Origin: Acetofilamentum sp.
Lineage (GTDB): Bacteria > Bacteroidota > Bacteroidia > Bacteroidales > JAFGXI01
NCBI GenBank assembly: GCA_020720565.1
Contig: DYOK01000122.1
Location: 1-7,995, forward strand
Length of the DNA stretch: 7,995 bases
Reading direction: 5' to 3'
The notes beneath the pieces are model-generated. The model saw only the letters and a list, made by a program, of their open reading frames with translations. It was not told the DNA's origin and made no database searches. The position numbers were made by a program, and so were the translations under genes. Positions 1 to 6,376 of the stretch are shown here, one piece after another. How positions within the stretch are numbered: position 1 is the first letter of the stretch; each line of letters starts with the position of its first letter.

Positions 1-106
1 AACATCATATATCTCTTATTCGAAAATAAGCATTCGTAAAGCGTCTCATTTACAATGACAAATAAAAATAATAATAGGTTCATAGAACTTAGTTGAAAAA
101 ATCTTT
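1..106. other. Non-coding leader region before the first gene
   Basis: I see no convincing gene end here: all three forward frames hit stops within about 60 bases and none of the short peptides is recognisable. Two structures are visible. A perfect 6-bp hairpin, CTTATT/AATAAG with loop CGAA, lies at 15-30 and has no T-run after it. A-rich DNA at 60-75 is followed by AGGTT-CATAG-AACTT at 76-90. The latter resembles the repeat seen clearly at 6343-6376 and 7809-7841, but is too diverged to call. The region leads into the -7 element at 107. Confidence 0.4.
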
Positions 107-114
107 TACTTTTG
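107..114 (+). promoter_or_regulatory. Bacteroidota -7 promoter element (TACTTTTG)
   Basis: TACTTTTG is an exact match to the Bacteroidota primary-sigma -7 consensus TAnnTTTG. It ends 17 nt before the ATG at 132, so the leader would be only about 10 nt. No good TTG/TTTG element is seen at the usual -33 spacing. The element lies inside the longer reading frame that opens with TTG at 93, which argues for the ATG at 132 as the true start. Confidence 0.6.
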
Positions 115-131
115 TAATAAATCTTGTTAAC

Positions 132-425
132 ATGGTGCAACTCTATCAAGACGAAATTAAAAGATTGACCTCGAATATTGGTTTATTGAAAGAACGTTTC
201 AAAAACCAAAAGGATCAAAATTTAAATTTGCAACAGGAAAACATTGGTTTAAAAAAGGAACTTAACAACAAAGAATTATTAATCGAAGAATTAGAATACA
301 AATATAAAACCTTGCTTAATGCAAGAAATTTGGAAGGTGGTACCGAAGGGAAAGAACAAACAAAAGCAACCATCAACCATTTAGTGCGGGAGATAGATAA
401 ATGTTTAGCTCTTTTAAACGACTAA
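132..425 (+). CDS. Small coiled-coil protein upstream of zapA (ZapB-like)
   Basis: This encodes 97 residues, almost all helical and charged. A long heptad-type coiled coil covers about residues 5-68, rich in Leu, Lys, Glu, Gln and Asn. A short Gly-rich break (LEGGTEGKE) follows, then a C-terminal helix ending INHLVREIDKCLALLND. There is no signal peptide or membrane segment, so it is probably cytoplasmic. The gene stops 7 nt before zapA on the same strand, so the two are almost certainly co-transcribed and translationally close. By position and shape it is likely a division-associated ZapA partner, comparable to ZapB, but I infer this from context and not from clear homology. The ATG at 132 is preferred to the in-frame TTG at 93, because the extra 13 codons overlap a -7 promoter element and do not extend the coiled coil. 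Confidence 0.8.
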   Translation: MVQLYQDEIKRLTSNIGLLKERFKNQKDQNLNLQQENIGLKKELNNKELLIEELEYKYKTLLNARNLEGGTEGKEQTKATINHLVREIDKCLALLND

Positions 426-432
426 ATTTGAT

Positions 433-723
433 ATGGAAGACGAAAAACAAACTATAAGAGTTAATGTTAACGAGCGTTTTTATCCGTTGAAGATTGAGTT
501 GAAAGACGAAGAAAAGATAAGAAAAGCAGCAAAGAATATTAACACCATGGTGGCCAAATATAGAGAGATTTTTAAAGACAAAGATGGGCAAGATTTTTTG
601 GCAATGGTAGCTTTACAGCTTGGAATTAAAGTGATTGACTTAGATCAGAATCAAAATATGACCGAAATGGTCGACGAACTAAGAACACTCAATCGCGACT
701 TGAATCAGTTTTTAGAAGAGTAG
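433..723 (+). CDS. zapA: Cell division protein ZapA
   Basis: This encodes a 96-residue ZapA-family protein, which binds FtsZ and bundles its filaments at the division site in the cytoplasm. The N-terminal part (IRVNVNERFYPLKI, about residues 8-21) is the ZapA beta-strand head. DEEKIRKAAKNINTMVAKY follows as the first helix. FLAMVALQLGIKVIDL begins the long dimerising and tetramerising helix, which ends in a charged tail (ELRTLNRDLNQFLEE). The length is normal for the family. It starts 7 nt after the upstream coiled-coil gene, without a Shine-Dalgarno sequence, as is usual in Bacteroidota. Immediately downstream lies the 6S RNA candidate and then rny. No terminator separates zapA from the RNA, so the RNA could be processed from a zapA transcript. 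Confidence 0.93.
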   Translation: MEDEKQTIRVNVNERFYPLKIELKDEEKIRKAAKNINTMVAKYREIFKDKDGQDFLAMVALQLGIKVIDLDQNQNMTEMVDELRTLNRDLNQFLEE

Positions 724-752
724 TCGTTCTTTTACATAAAAAAATTTAGAAT

Positions 753-957
753 ACTCCCGTATTCAAATCATGATTCAATTTTTGAAAAATCAACACTTTT
801 CACTTTAGAGAAAAGCTCCGATTTTCAATGACAGGCCTCATTCCAACTTGTTGGAATCTTTTCGTAAGACAGTGGACGTCAAAGCTTATTAGGCATCTCT
901 ACGAATACTTTTTTAGGATTTTTCCTAAAAATAATTATGATTTGATACGGGTTTTTT
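753..957 (+). ncRNA. ssrS: 6S RNA (6S-Flavo type), RNA polymerase regulator
   Basis: The gap between zapA and rny folds into one long rod. The closing stem pairs 756-775 with 933-951: 19 pairs, one bulged T at 763 and one G-T pair at 772/936. It is followed by T6 at 952-957, which gives both strand and 3' end. Inside is a large asymmetric bubble whose 3' side holds a 9-bp hairpin (910-918 with 923-931, loop TTTT). Next come the stems 806-811/896-901, 813-817/883-887 and 829-832/878-881. The apex is a 7-bp hairpin at 840-846/851-857 with loop CTTG. A long closing stem, a central bubble with a small 3' hairpin and an apical rod form the 6S RNA plan: it imitates an open promoter and sequesters housekeeping RNA polymerase. 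The position next to zapA matches ssrS in E. coli. No clear promoter precedes it. The exact 5' end is uncertain by several bases. Confidence 0.85.
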
Positions 958-1030
958 CGTTTCTGGTAATTCCCTTTACTTCAAAAAAAAGTTAAGAAGA
1001 TACCCAAAACTAAAGTCAAACAAAGAAATA

Positions 1031-1061
1031 TTATAAAAACAAAAATAGGTTTTAAACCTTA
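1031..1061 (-). repeat. Diverged copy of dispersed hairpin repeat, rny upstream region
   Basis: Read on the minus strand, this gives TAAGGT, a hairpin AGGTT-TAA-AACCT (1047-1059), then ATTTTTGTTTTTATAA. It aligns with the copy at 6343-6376 over its whole length, apart from a 2-nt gap and a few substitutions. The closing pair of the stem differs on both sides (C-G there, T-A here), so pairing is kept. It lies 32 nt before the rny start codon, so it would fall within the rny leader only if transcription begins upstream of it. Confidence 0.55.
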
Positions 1062-1080
1062 AAATCAGTAATTTAACAAA

Positions 1081-1088
1081 TATATTTT
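1081..1088 (+). promoter_or_regulatory. Possible -7 promoter element for rny (TATATTTT)
   Basis: TATATTTT matches TAnnTTTG at all fixed positions but the last, and ends 4 nt before the rny ATG. The same close spacing is seen at the exact element before the gene at 2767. The T6 end of the 6S RNA at 957 means rny probably needs its own promoter. The AT-rich surroundings make chance matches likely. Confidence 0.3.
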
Positions 1089-1092
1089 ACCA

Positions 1093-2631
1093 ATGAATGC
1101 AATCCAAATATCAATAGAATTGGCCGCTTTTATTCTGGGCGTAGGGGCTTCCTACTTTGCTTGGAACAAAGCCTTAGCCAAAAAAGCCAAGACCATAGTC
1201 GAAAATGCCGAAGCCGATGCCGAGGTGATTAAAAAAGATAAAATCCTTCAAGCTAAAGAAAAATTCTTACAACTTAAAACAGAGCACGAGAAATCTACGA
1301 ACGAGCGAAATAGCAAAGTACAATCGGCCGAATCGAAAATTAAAAACCGTGAAACTGAGTTGAACCGAAAAGCTGAAGAATTACAACGAAAAAATAAACA
1401 ACTCGAAGATTTACAAGCCGAATTCGAAAACAAAATTAACGGTATAAATATCAAAACCGAAGAGTTAGAAAAGATTCAAAAACAACATGTGGTTCAATTA
1501 GAGACCATTTCTGGTTTATCGGCAGAAGACGCTAAAAAGCAACTCATCGAAAACATGAAAGATGAAGCTAAGCACGATGCCATGACCATAATTAACGATA
1601 TTATTAACGAAGCCAAACTTACCGCAAGTAAAGAAGCTAAAAAGATTGTAATCGAAACCATTCAACGAATTGGCACAGAAGCTTCTATCGAAAATTCTGT
1701 TACCGTATTCCATATCGAAAGTGACGAAATTAAAGGTCGGATTATTGGTCGAGAAGGTCGTAATATTCGTGCTTTAGAAGCGGCCACTGGTATCGAAATT
1801 ATTGTCGACGACACCCCAGAAGCTATAATTTTATCCGGATTCGACCCCGTACGACGCGAGATTGCTCGTTTATCGCTACACCAGTTGGTGACCGATGGTC
1901 GTATTCACCCCGCTCGTATCGAAGAAGTGGTGAATAAAACCCGTAAACAAGTCGAGGAAGAAATAATCGAAACAGGTAAACGTACTGCAATCGATTTAGG
2001 AATACATGGAATGCATGCCGAAATTATTCGTTTGATAGGTCGGATGAAATACCGTTCATCTTACGGACAAAATTTATTGCAACACTCTCGCGAAACTGCC
2101 AACTTATGCTCAATAATGGCTGCCGAATTGGGATTGAATCCTAAAATAGCCAAACGTGCTGGTTTACTCCACGATATAGGCAAAGTAGCCGAAGAGGGCG
2201 AAGAATTACCACACGCATTATTGGGGATGAAATTGGCCGAAAAATATAACGAGAAGCCAGACGTTTGTAACGCCATCGGTTCGCACCACGACGAAATTGA
2301 AATGACCTCGATTTATGCTCCTATTGCTCAAGTTTGCGATGCCATTTCTGGTGCTAGACCAGGTGCACGACGCGAAATTGCAGAATCGTACATACAACGT
2401 CTTAAAGACCTCGAGGCTCTTGGTTTATCATACCCTGGTGTATTAAAAACCTACGCCATTCAAGCGGGTAGAGAACTTCGTGTCATTGTAAGTAGCGAAA
2501 AAATTAGTGATAAAGACTCTGAAACCTTATCGTTTGATATCGCTAAAAAGATTCAAGACGAAATGACTTACCCTGGACAGGTAAAAGTTACGGTAATAAG
2601 AGAAACTCGTGCTGTAAACTACGCAAAATAA
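1093..2631 (+). CDS. rny: Ribonuclease Y (membrane-anchored endoribonuclease)
   Basis: This encodes 512 residues, full length for RNase Y, the endonuclease that starts decay and processing of many mRNAs from the inner face of the membrane. An N-terminal membrane anchor spans about residues 5-24. A long charged coiled coil follows (about 28-190). Next is a KH RNA-binding domain (about 205-270) with the GxxG loop G219-R-E-G222. An HD metal-dependent hydrolase domain (about 327-420) shows H331, the H360-D361 pair in LLHDIGK, H398-H399 and D416. The C-terminal region (about 425-512) is typical of the family. The ATG at 1093 puts the anchor at the very N-terminus as expected. The gene follows zapA and the 6S RNA on the same strand and ends before a strong terminator, so it is probably a separate transcript. 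Confidence 0.96.
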   Translation: MNAIQISIELAAFILGVGASYFAWNKALAKKAKTIVENAEADAEVIKKDKILQAKEKFLQLKTEHEKSTNERNSKVQSAESKIKNRETELNRKAEELQRKNKQLEDLQAEFENKINGINIKTEELEKIQKQHVVQLETISGLSAEDAKKQLIENMKDEAKHDAMTIINDIINEAKLTASKEAKKIVIETIQRIGTEASIENSVTVFHIESDEIKGRIIGREGRNIRALEAATGIEIIVDDTPEAIILSGFDPVRREIARLSLHQLVTDGRIHPARIEEVVNKTRKQVEEEIIETGKRTAIDLGIHGMHAEIIRLIGRMKYRSSYGQNLLQHSRETANLCSIMAAELGLNPKIAKRAGLLHDIGKVAEEGEELPHALLGMKLAEKYNEKPDVCNAIGSHHDEIEMTSIYAPIAQVCDAISGARPGARREIAESYIQRLKDLEALGLSYPGVLKTYAIQAGRELRVIVSSEKISDKDSETLSFDIAKKIQDEMTYPGQVKVTVIRETRAVNYAK

Positions 2632-2725
2632 ACCTTAGAATTATTAATCGTATCGAGCAAAATAAAAAAAACACTTTGTTTGATTTATTAGTAAACCGAT
2701 ACAGGGTTTCCCCAAACAACAATTT
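2632..2725. other. rny 3' untranslated region
   Basis: This is an AT-rich stretch between the rny stop and its terminator. The only structure seen is a weak 6-bp inverted repeat, GTATCG at 2650-2655 with CGATAC at 2697-2702, separated by 41 nt. No reading frame or recognised RNA is visible. Confidence 0.4.
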
Positions 2726-2751
2726 AAAGCCAGATTAATCTGGCTTTTTTT
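2726..2751 (+). terminator. Rho-independent terminator of rny
   Basis: Positions 2726-2747 form a perfect palindrome with 11-nt arms, the left arm being AAAGCCAGATT. A realistic hairpin has 9 pairs and a TTAA loop. It runs directly into seven Ts (2745-2751), three of them within the stem. The hairpin ends only 6 nt before the -7 element of the next gene, so terminator and downstream promoter are packed together. Because the A-run on its left mirrors the T-run, it could act in both directions. Confidence 0.9.
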
Positions 2752-2753
2752 AT

Positions 2754-2761
2754 TACTTTTG
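2754..2761 (+). promoter_or_regulatory. -7 promoter element (TACTTTTG) abutting a start codon
   Basis: TACTTTTG is an exact TAnnTTTG match and ends 5 nt before the ATG at 2767. Transcription would begin at or very near the start codon, giving a leaderless or nearly leaderless mRNA. The -33 region falls inside the rny terminator hairpin and shows no clear TTG element. Confidence 0.65.
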
Positions 2762-2766
2762 CATCA

Positions 2767-4161
2767 ATGGAATGGACATTTGAAAATCAGAAATTTGCTA
2801 TAATCGACATTGAAACCACTGGCGGTAGTTCGGCAACAGGCAAGATTACAGAAATTGCCATTCTGATTTGGTTAAATGGCCAAATAATCGACCGGCTGGT
2901 TAGCTTAGTAAACCCAGAACAGAACATCCCCTACTACATCTCATCGCTTACTGGTATCGACGACCAAATGGTTAAAAATGCTCCAAAGTTTTTCGAGTTA
3001 GCCAAGTCGATTATCGAAATTACTCAAGAATGCGTTTTTGTTGCGCACAACGTCAACTTCGATTATGGATTTGTAAAAGAGGAATTTCGGCAATTGGGGT
3101 TCGATTATCAACGTAAAACACTTTGTACGGTACAATTATCGAGGAAGATTATCCCTGGATTTCCTTCGTATAGTTTAGGGAAATTGTGCAGTCAACTTCA
3201 AATCAATATCGAAAATAGACACCGAGCATTGGGCGATGCCGAAGCGACTGCATTGCTGTTTAATATGCTCACAAAAACAGATACTGAAATTATTACCAAA
3301 GCCTTACTCGACAAAAAACACCGATACCAGCATCCATTTATTGAGGCTTCGGTTTTGGAATCTATCCCAGAATCGTCGGGTATTTATTATTTTAAAAATG
3401 CTGAGCAAAAGATTATATACATCGGCAAAAGCATCAACCTCAAAGAACGAATTTATACGCATTTGAGCCAGACCAAAACCAAGAAAAACCTTAAGATGCT
3501 TGAAGAAATTCAAAGTGTCGAAGTCTTCGAAACGGGTAGCGAACTCACTGCATTGCTCGAAGAATCGAAATTAATTAAACAACATAAACCCAAATACAAT
3601 CGTGCACTGACTCGTATTAAAAATGCTTTTGGCATTTTTCATTCAAAAGACGCAGAGGGCTACATCCATTTTAAAGTACAGAAAATAAATGCGTCACACA
3701 CCGCTCCATTGGCCGCATTTTCGAATATTCAACAAGCCAAATTAACTTTAGGCAATTGGGTTGTAGACCAAGCACTTTGTCAGAAAATGTGTGGATTACA
3801 CGATACAGCTGGGGCTTGTTTTTACCATGGAATTGGCGAATGCAATGGGGCTTGCATTGGCGAGGAACCTGTAAATGAATACAATGCAAGGGCATTACAA
3901 CTTATTAAACAATATAGCTACAAGCAAGAAAACATGCTTATAGTTGATAGAGGACGTCAAAAAAGCGAGCGCTCAGTTGTTTTAATCAAACATTCAGTTT
4001 ATCAGGGGCATACTTGGATTTCGGAAGAAATGCTGAGTCAAATTCAAACTTTGATTCAAATCATTCCACAAGAAGAAAACAACCAAGATGTACAACTGAT
4101 TATCAATTCGTATATCAAAAAACATCCTGAATTAGTAATAATTCCTTTTGATTTAGATTAA
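2767..4161 (+). CDS. DnaQ-like exonuclease fused to UvrC-like GIY-YIG nuclease
   Basis: This encodes 464 residues in two nuclease halves. Residues about 8-170 are a DEDDh 3'-5' exonuclease (DNA polymerase III epsilon family). Exo I is D14-I-E16-T-T-G, Exo II is HNVNFD with D99, and Exo III is H152-R-A-L-G-D157, so all five catalytic residues are present. Residues about 198-285 are a UvrC-type GIY-YIG nuclease: G205-I-Y, Y218-I-G, R228 and the Glu-rich stretch ELTALLEESKLIKQHKPKYN with the catalytic Glu at 265 or 266. A cysteine cluster follows (C338, C342, C351-x7-C359-x3-C363), like the segment after the GIY-YIG domain in UvrC. The UvrC UVR and C-terminal RNase H-like domains are absent. This layout is that of Cho/UvrC-like repair nucleases with an added exonuclease, so a role in DNA repair is likely but its substrate is not evident. 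It overlaps the next gene's stop by 4 nt, tail to tail. Confidence 0.9.
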   Translation: MEWTFENQKFAIIDIETTGGSSATGKITEIAILIWLNGQIIDRLVSLVNPEQNIPYYISSLTGIDDQMVKNAPKFFELAKSIIEITQECVFVAHNVNFDYGFVKEEFRQLGFDYQRKTLCTVQLSRKIIPGFPSYSLGKLCSQLQINIENRHRALGDAEATALLFNMLTKTDTEIITKALLDKKHRYQHPFIEASVLESIPESSGIYYFKNAEQKIIYIGKSINLKERIYTHLSQTKTKKNLKMLEEIQSVEVFETGSELTALLEESKLIKQHKPKYNRALTRIKNAFGIFHSKDAEGYIHFKVQKINASHTAPLAAFSNIQQAKLTLGNWVVDQALCQKMCGLHDTAGACFYHGIGECNGACIGEEPVNEYNARALQLIKQYSYKQENMLIVDRGRQKSERSVVLIKHSVYQGHTWISEEMLSQIQTLIQIIPQEENNQDVQLIINSYIKKHPELVIIPFDLD

Positions 4162-6209
4162 TGTCTTGTAGCTTCTTCGGGATAAGCAACTCTGGCGTGG
4201 TAGATAGTCAATAGTTTTTCGACTAAAACTTTTTTTATTAGATTGAGGTCTTTGAAAGTCATGTTGACATTCTCGTACTGTTTTTCGCTGAGCTGATAAT
4301 CGACTATCTGATGCACTAAACCACGTATGCTATCCTCGGTATATTCTTTGAGCGAACGCGATGCTGCTTCGACACTATCGGCTATCATTACAGCTACTGT
4401 TTCTTTACTAAATGGTTTGGGTCCGGGGTAAGAGAATAAACTGGTTTCGATAGGATTATTGAGTGTCTGCTTGCGGTATTTGAGCAAAAAGTATTTTGCG
4501 GTTAAAGTCCCTTGATGGGTCGGGATAAAATCGATAATGGATTGTGGCAGATTGTATTTTCGCCCCATCGCAATTCCATCGGGAATGTGTTGAATGATTA
4601 TTCTTGCACTTTCGATACTGTCGATAGAATCGTGTGGGTTAAAATGTCCGCTTTGGTTTTCGGTAAAATAGGCTGGATTAACCATTTTACCAATATCGTG
4701 ATACAGTGCTCCGGTTCTTACTAAAAGAGGATTACCTCCTATTTGCTTCACTATTTCCTCTGCAATATTGGCCACTTGCAGAGAGTGTTGAAACGTTCCG
4801 GGTGCTTTTTCCGACAATTTCTTTAACAAGGGTTGATTGGTGTCGGACAGCTCGAGTAAGGTTACATCGGAGGTAAAGCCAAATAATTTTTCGATTAAAA
4901 AAACCAAAGGATAAGATAAGGTGAGCATTATGCTGTTGCCTCCAAAAATAGCCACATAAGTCCAATCAATTTTATGAATGTCAACCTCTTGAGTTAAGAG
5001 CATGCCATAATAACTAATCACATAGGTTACAAAGACAATTACGGCGGTTCTGAAAATATGACTCCTTTTGGTAATATTGACCAAAGTAAAAACGGCAACT
5101 GTTCCTGTAATAATCTGGATATAAATAAATTCGAAGCTATTTGGTACGATATAGGCCATTAACAACAGTGATATTAACAGCACAAAACTGGCTAAGCGGG
5201 TATCAAAAAACGAACGCACTAAAATGGGCAATATCACAATGGGAATCATATAAATATCGAGCGAGTCGAGTTTGTTATTCAGCATAACCAAACCTACAAA
5301 AACGAGTATCGATATCAGTAGAAAGCTGGTCTTTTTTGAACTAAGCAAGACTTTTTTGCGATACAGAAATAAAAACAAAAACAACAAGGCTAAAGGCGAG
5401 CCCACAATAAGCAAACTGCCCGCATAAGTATGCCATGAACCAGAGCCCGAAAATCGTGCGGTAAATTCGTGTTTATATGAGTTAATCAACTCAAACTCGT
5501 TCTCTCCAACTATTTGCCCTGTCGAAACGATCAATTCCCCTTTTTGAACCATGCCTTTGGTTTTGGAAATCTGGTCGAGCTTCTGTTGTAATAACTCTTG
5601 GGTCAATTTCTCGTTGGGGGTTAAATTACTTACGATAAAGCCTTCGATATCGACCTTGTTGAGATTGCACGAACGACCTGTTTTAGCACAATCTTTTTGA
5701 TACGATTGAATGGACTCTTGAGCCTCAACATAAGCTTTTTTGGGTGTCAGAATCATCTGTATCGAGACAGGCTGCGATTCTCTATCGCTAACCACCACAA
5801 CCTCCGATTGCTCAATTTTATCGAACCAAACAGGATCGATTATAGCCCGAGAATAAACCGATTTTAACAATGAATCTAAAAAAACAGTTTCAGTAGAATC
5901 GAGCAAATTCAGATACTTCTTTTGCAATATCCGAAAATTCTCTTTGTCTAAGTTTGAATTCTTATTAAAATAATTAGGATGATTGGACGTAATCTGGTGT
6001 TTTTCAGAATCCATTTGTGCTTCCGATTTACCAATTGGAAAGCTAAATGGTGCTATAAGTTTGGCATGAGCCCATGGTTTTCCTTTCGAATATTCGTATT
6101 GAAATTTGGTTTCTTTTGGAAACAATGTATAAATAGCCAAACCAAACACTACAAATAGTATGCTTGGCTTAATTAACTTATGATGCCCATGCGGCGAATT
6201 GATTTCCAT
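4158..6209 (-). CDS. 7TM-HD phosphohydrolase, PgpH type (likely c-di-AMP phosphodiesterase)
   Basis: This encodes 683 residues with the full 7TMR-HD architecture. An N-terminal membrane helix (about 14-30) is followed by a large extracytoplasmic domain (about 31-260) with the family segment LTPNEKLTQ near 196 and VQKGELIVSTGQIV near 221. Seven membrane helices follow (about 264-438), then a cytoplasmic HD domain (about 470-625). The metal ligands are visible: H475 in PGTFQHS, H504-D505 in HDIGK, H541, H565 in THQG and D611 in IADSVEAASRS. Listeria PgpH, with this architecture, hydrolyses cyclic di-AMP, and I infer the same reaction here. The Met at 6209 places the first helix correctly after a short cytoplasmic tail (MEINSPHGHHKLIK). 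The stop shares a TTAA with the opposing gene, so no dedicated terminator fits between them. The gene has its own promoter, separate from the FKBP gene behind it. Confidence 0.93.
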   Translation of the reverse strand: MEINSPHGHHKLIKPSILFVVFGLAIYTLFPKETKFQYEYSKGKPWAHAKLIAPFSFPIGKSEAQMDSEKHQITSNHPNYFNKNSNLDKENFRILQKKYLNLLDSTETVFLDSLLKSVYSRAIIDPVWFDKIEQSEVVVVSDRESQPVSIQMILTPKKAYVEAQESIQSYQKDCAKTGRSCNLNKVDIEGFIVSNLTPNEKLTQELLQQKLDQISKTKGMVQKGELIVSTGQIVGENEFELINSYKHEFTARFSGSGSWHTYAGSLLIVGSPLALLFLFLFLYRKKVLLSSKKTSFLLISILVFVGLVMLNNKLDSLDIYMIPIVILPILVRSFFDTRLASFVLLISLLLMAYIVPNSFEFIYIQIITGTVAVFTLVNITKRSHIFRTAVIVFVTYVISYYGMLLTQEVDIHKIDWTYVAIFGGNSIMLTLSYPLVFLIEKLFGFTSDVTLLELSDTNQPLLKKLSEKAPGTFQHSLQVANIAEEIVKQIGGNPLLVRTGALYHDIGKMVNPAYFTENQSGHFNPHDSIDSIESARIIIQHIPDGIAMGRKYNLPQSIIDFIPTHQGTLTAKYFLLKYRKQTLNNPIETSLFSYPGPKPFSKETVAVMIADSVEAASRSLKEYTEDSIRGLVHQIVDYQLSEKQYENVNMTFKDLNLIKKVLVEKLLTIYHARVAYPEEATRH

Positions 6210-6246
6210 GCTTGTGCTATTTGGTCAAAAAAAAACTATAAAAAAT

Positions 6247-6254
6247 CAAATTTA
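6247..6254 (-). promoter_or_regulatory. -7 promoter element for the 7TM-HD gene (TAAATTTG)
   Basis: On the minus strand this reads TAAATTTG, an exact TAnnTTTG match. It gives a leader of about 30 nt before the start codon at 6209. A TTTGAC at 6281-6276 (minus strand) could be the -33 element, with a spacer of 23 nt after its TTTG, at the long end of the known range. No Shine-Dalgarno sequence is seen. Confidence 0.5.
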
Positions 6255-6342
6255 ATAATTTGCGTCTTACAAAAAGTCAAATTAAGTATTCTGTATAATT
6301 TAATGTCGTTTATTATTTAGCTATTAAGGTTATTAAGTAGAA

Positions 6343-6376
6343 GTTACAAAAACAGAAAAATAGGTCGAAGACCTTA
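6343..6376 (-). repeat. Dispersed hairpin repeat, doubling as FKBP terminator
   Basis: On the minus strand the repeat starts with the TAA stop codon of the FKBP gene. It runs into a 5-bp hairpin AGGTC-TTC-GACCT (6362-6374) and a T-rich tail, ATTTTTCTGTTTTTGTAAC. Hairpin plus T-run directly after a stop suggests a terminator, though 5 pairs is short. A near-identical sequence (33 nt, a few differences) lies in the opposite orientation at 7809-7841, and a diverged one at 1031-1061. A stop codon contributed by the repeat suggests that the element, or its conserved hairpin, is in close contact with the gene end. Confidence 0.65.

Noticed and set aside
14..31. TTCGAAA within a hairpin, resembling the T-arm of a tRNA
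   Set aside because: The bases around it do not form a 5-bp stem closing a 7-base loop, and there is no acceptor stem, anticodon arm or CCA end nearby.
93..131. N-terminal extension of the first gene from a TTG at 93
   Set aside because: The extra 13 codons overlap an exact -7 promoter element at 107-114 and add a hydrophobic stretch unrelated to the coiled coil. ATG 132 is a better start.
373..591. Minus-strand open frame of 72 codons across the zapB-like/zapA junction
   Set aside because: It lies opposite two well-supported genes, its product is not recognisable and it has no promoter; it is a shadow frame.
2650..2702. Inverted repeat GTATCG/CGATAC in the rny 3' region as a regulatory RNA
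   Set aside because: Six pairs across a 41-base loop in AT-rich DNA are not enough to support a structured RNA.
3236..3466. Plus-strand open frame of 76 codons inside the exonuclease/UvrC-like gene
   Set aside because: It sits fully inside a gene with conserved motifs in the main frame and shows no domain or start signal of its own.
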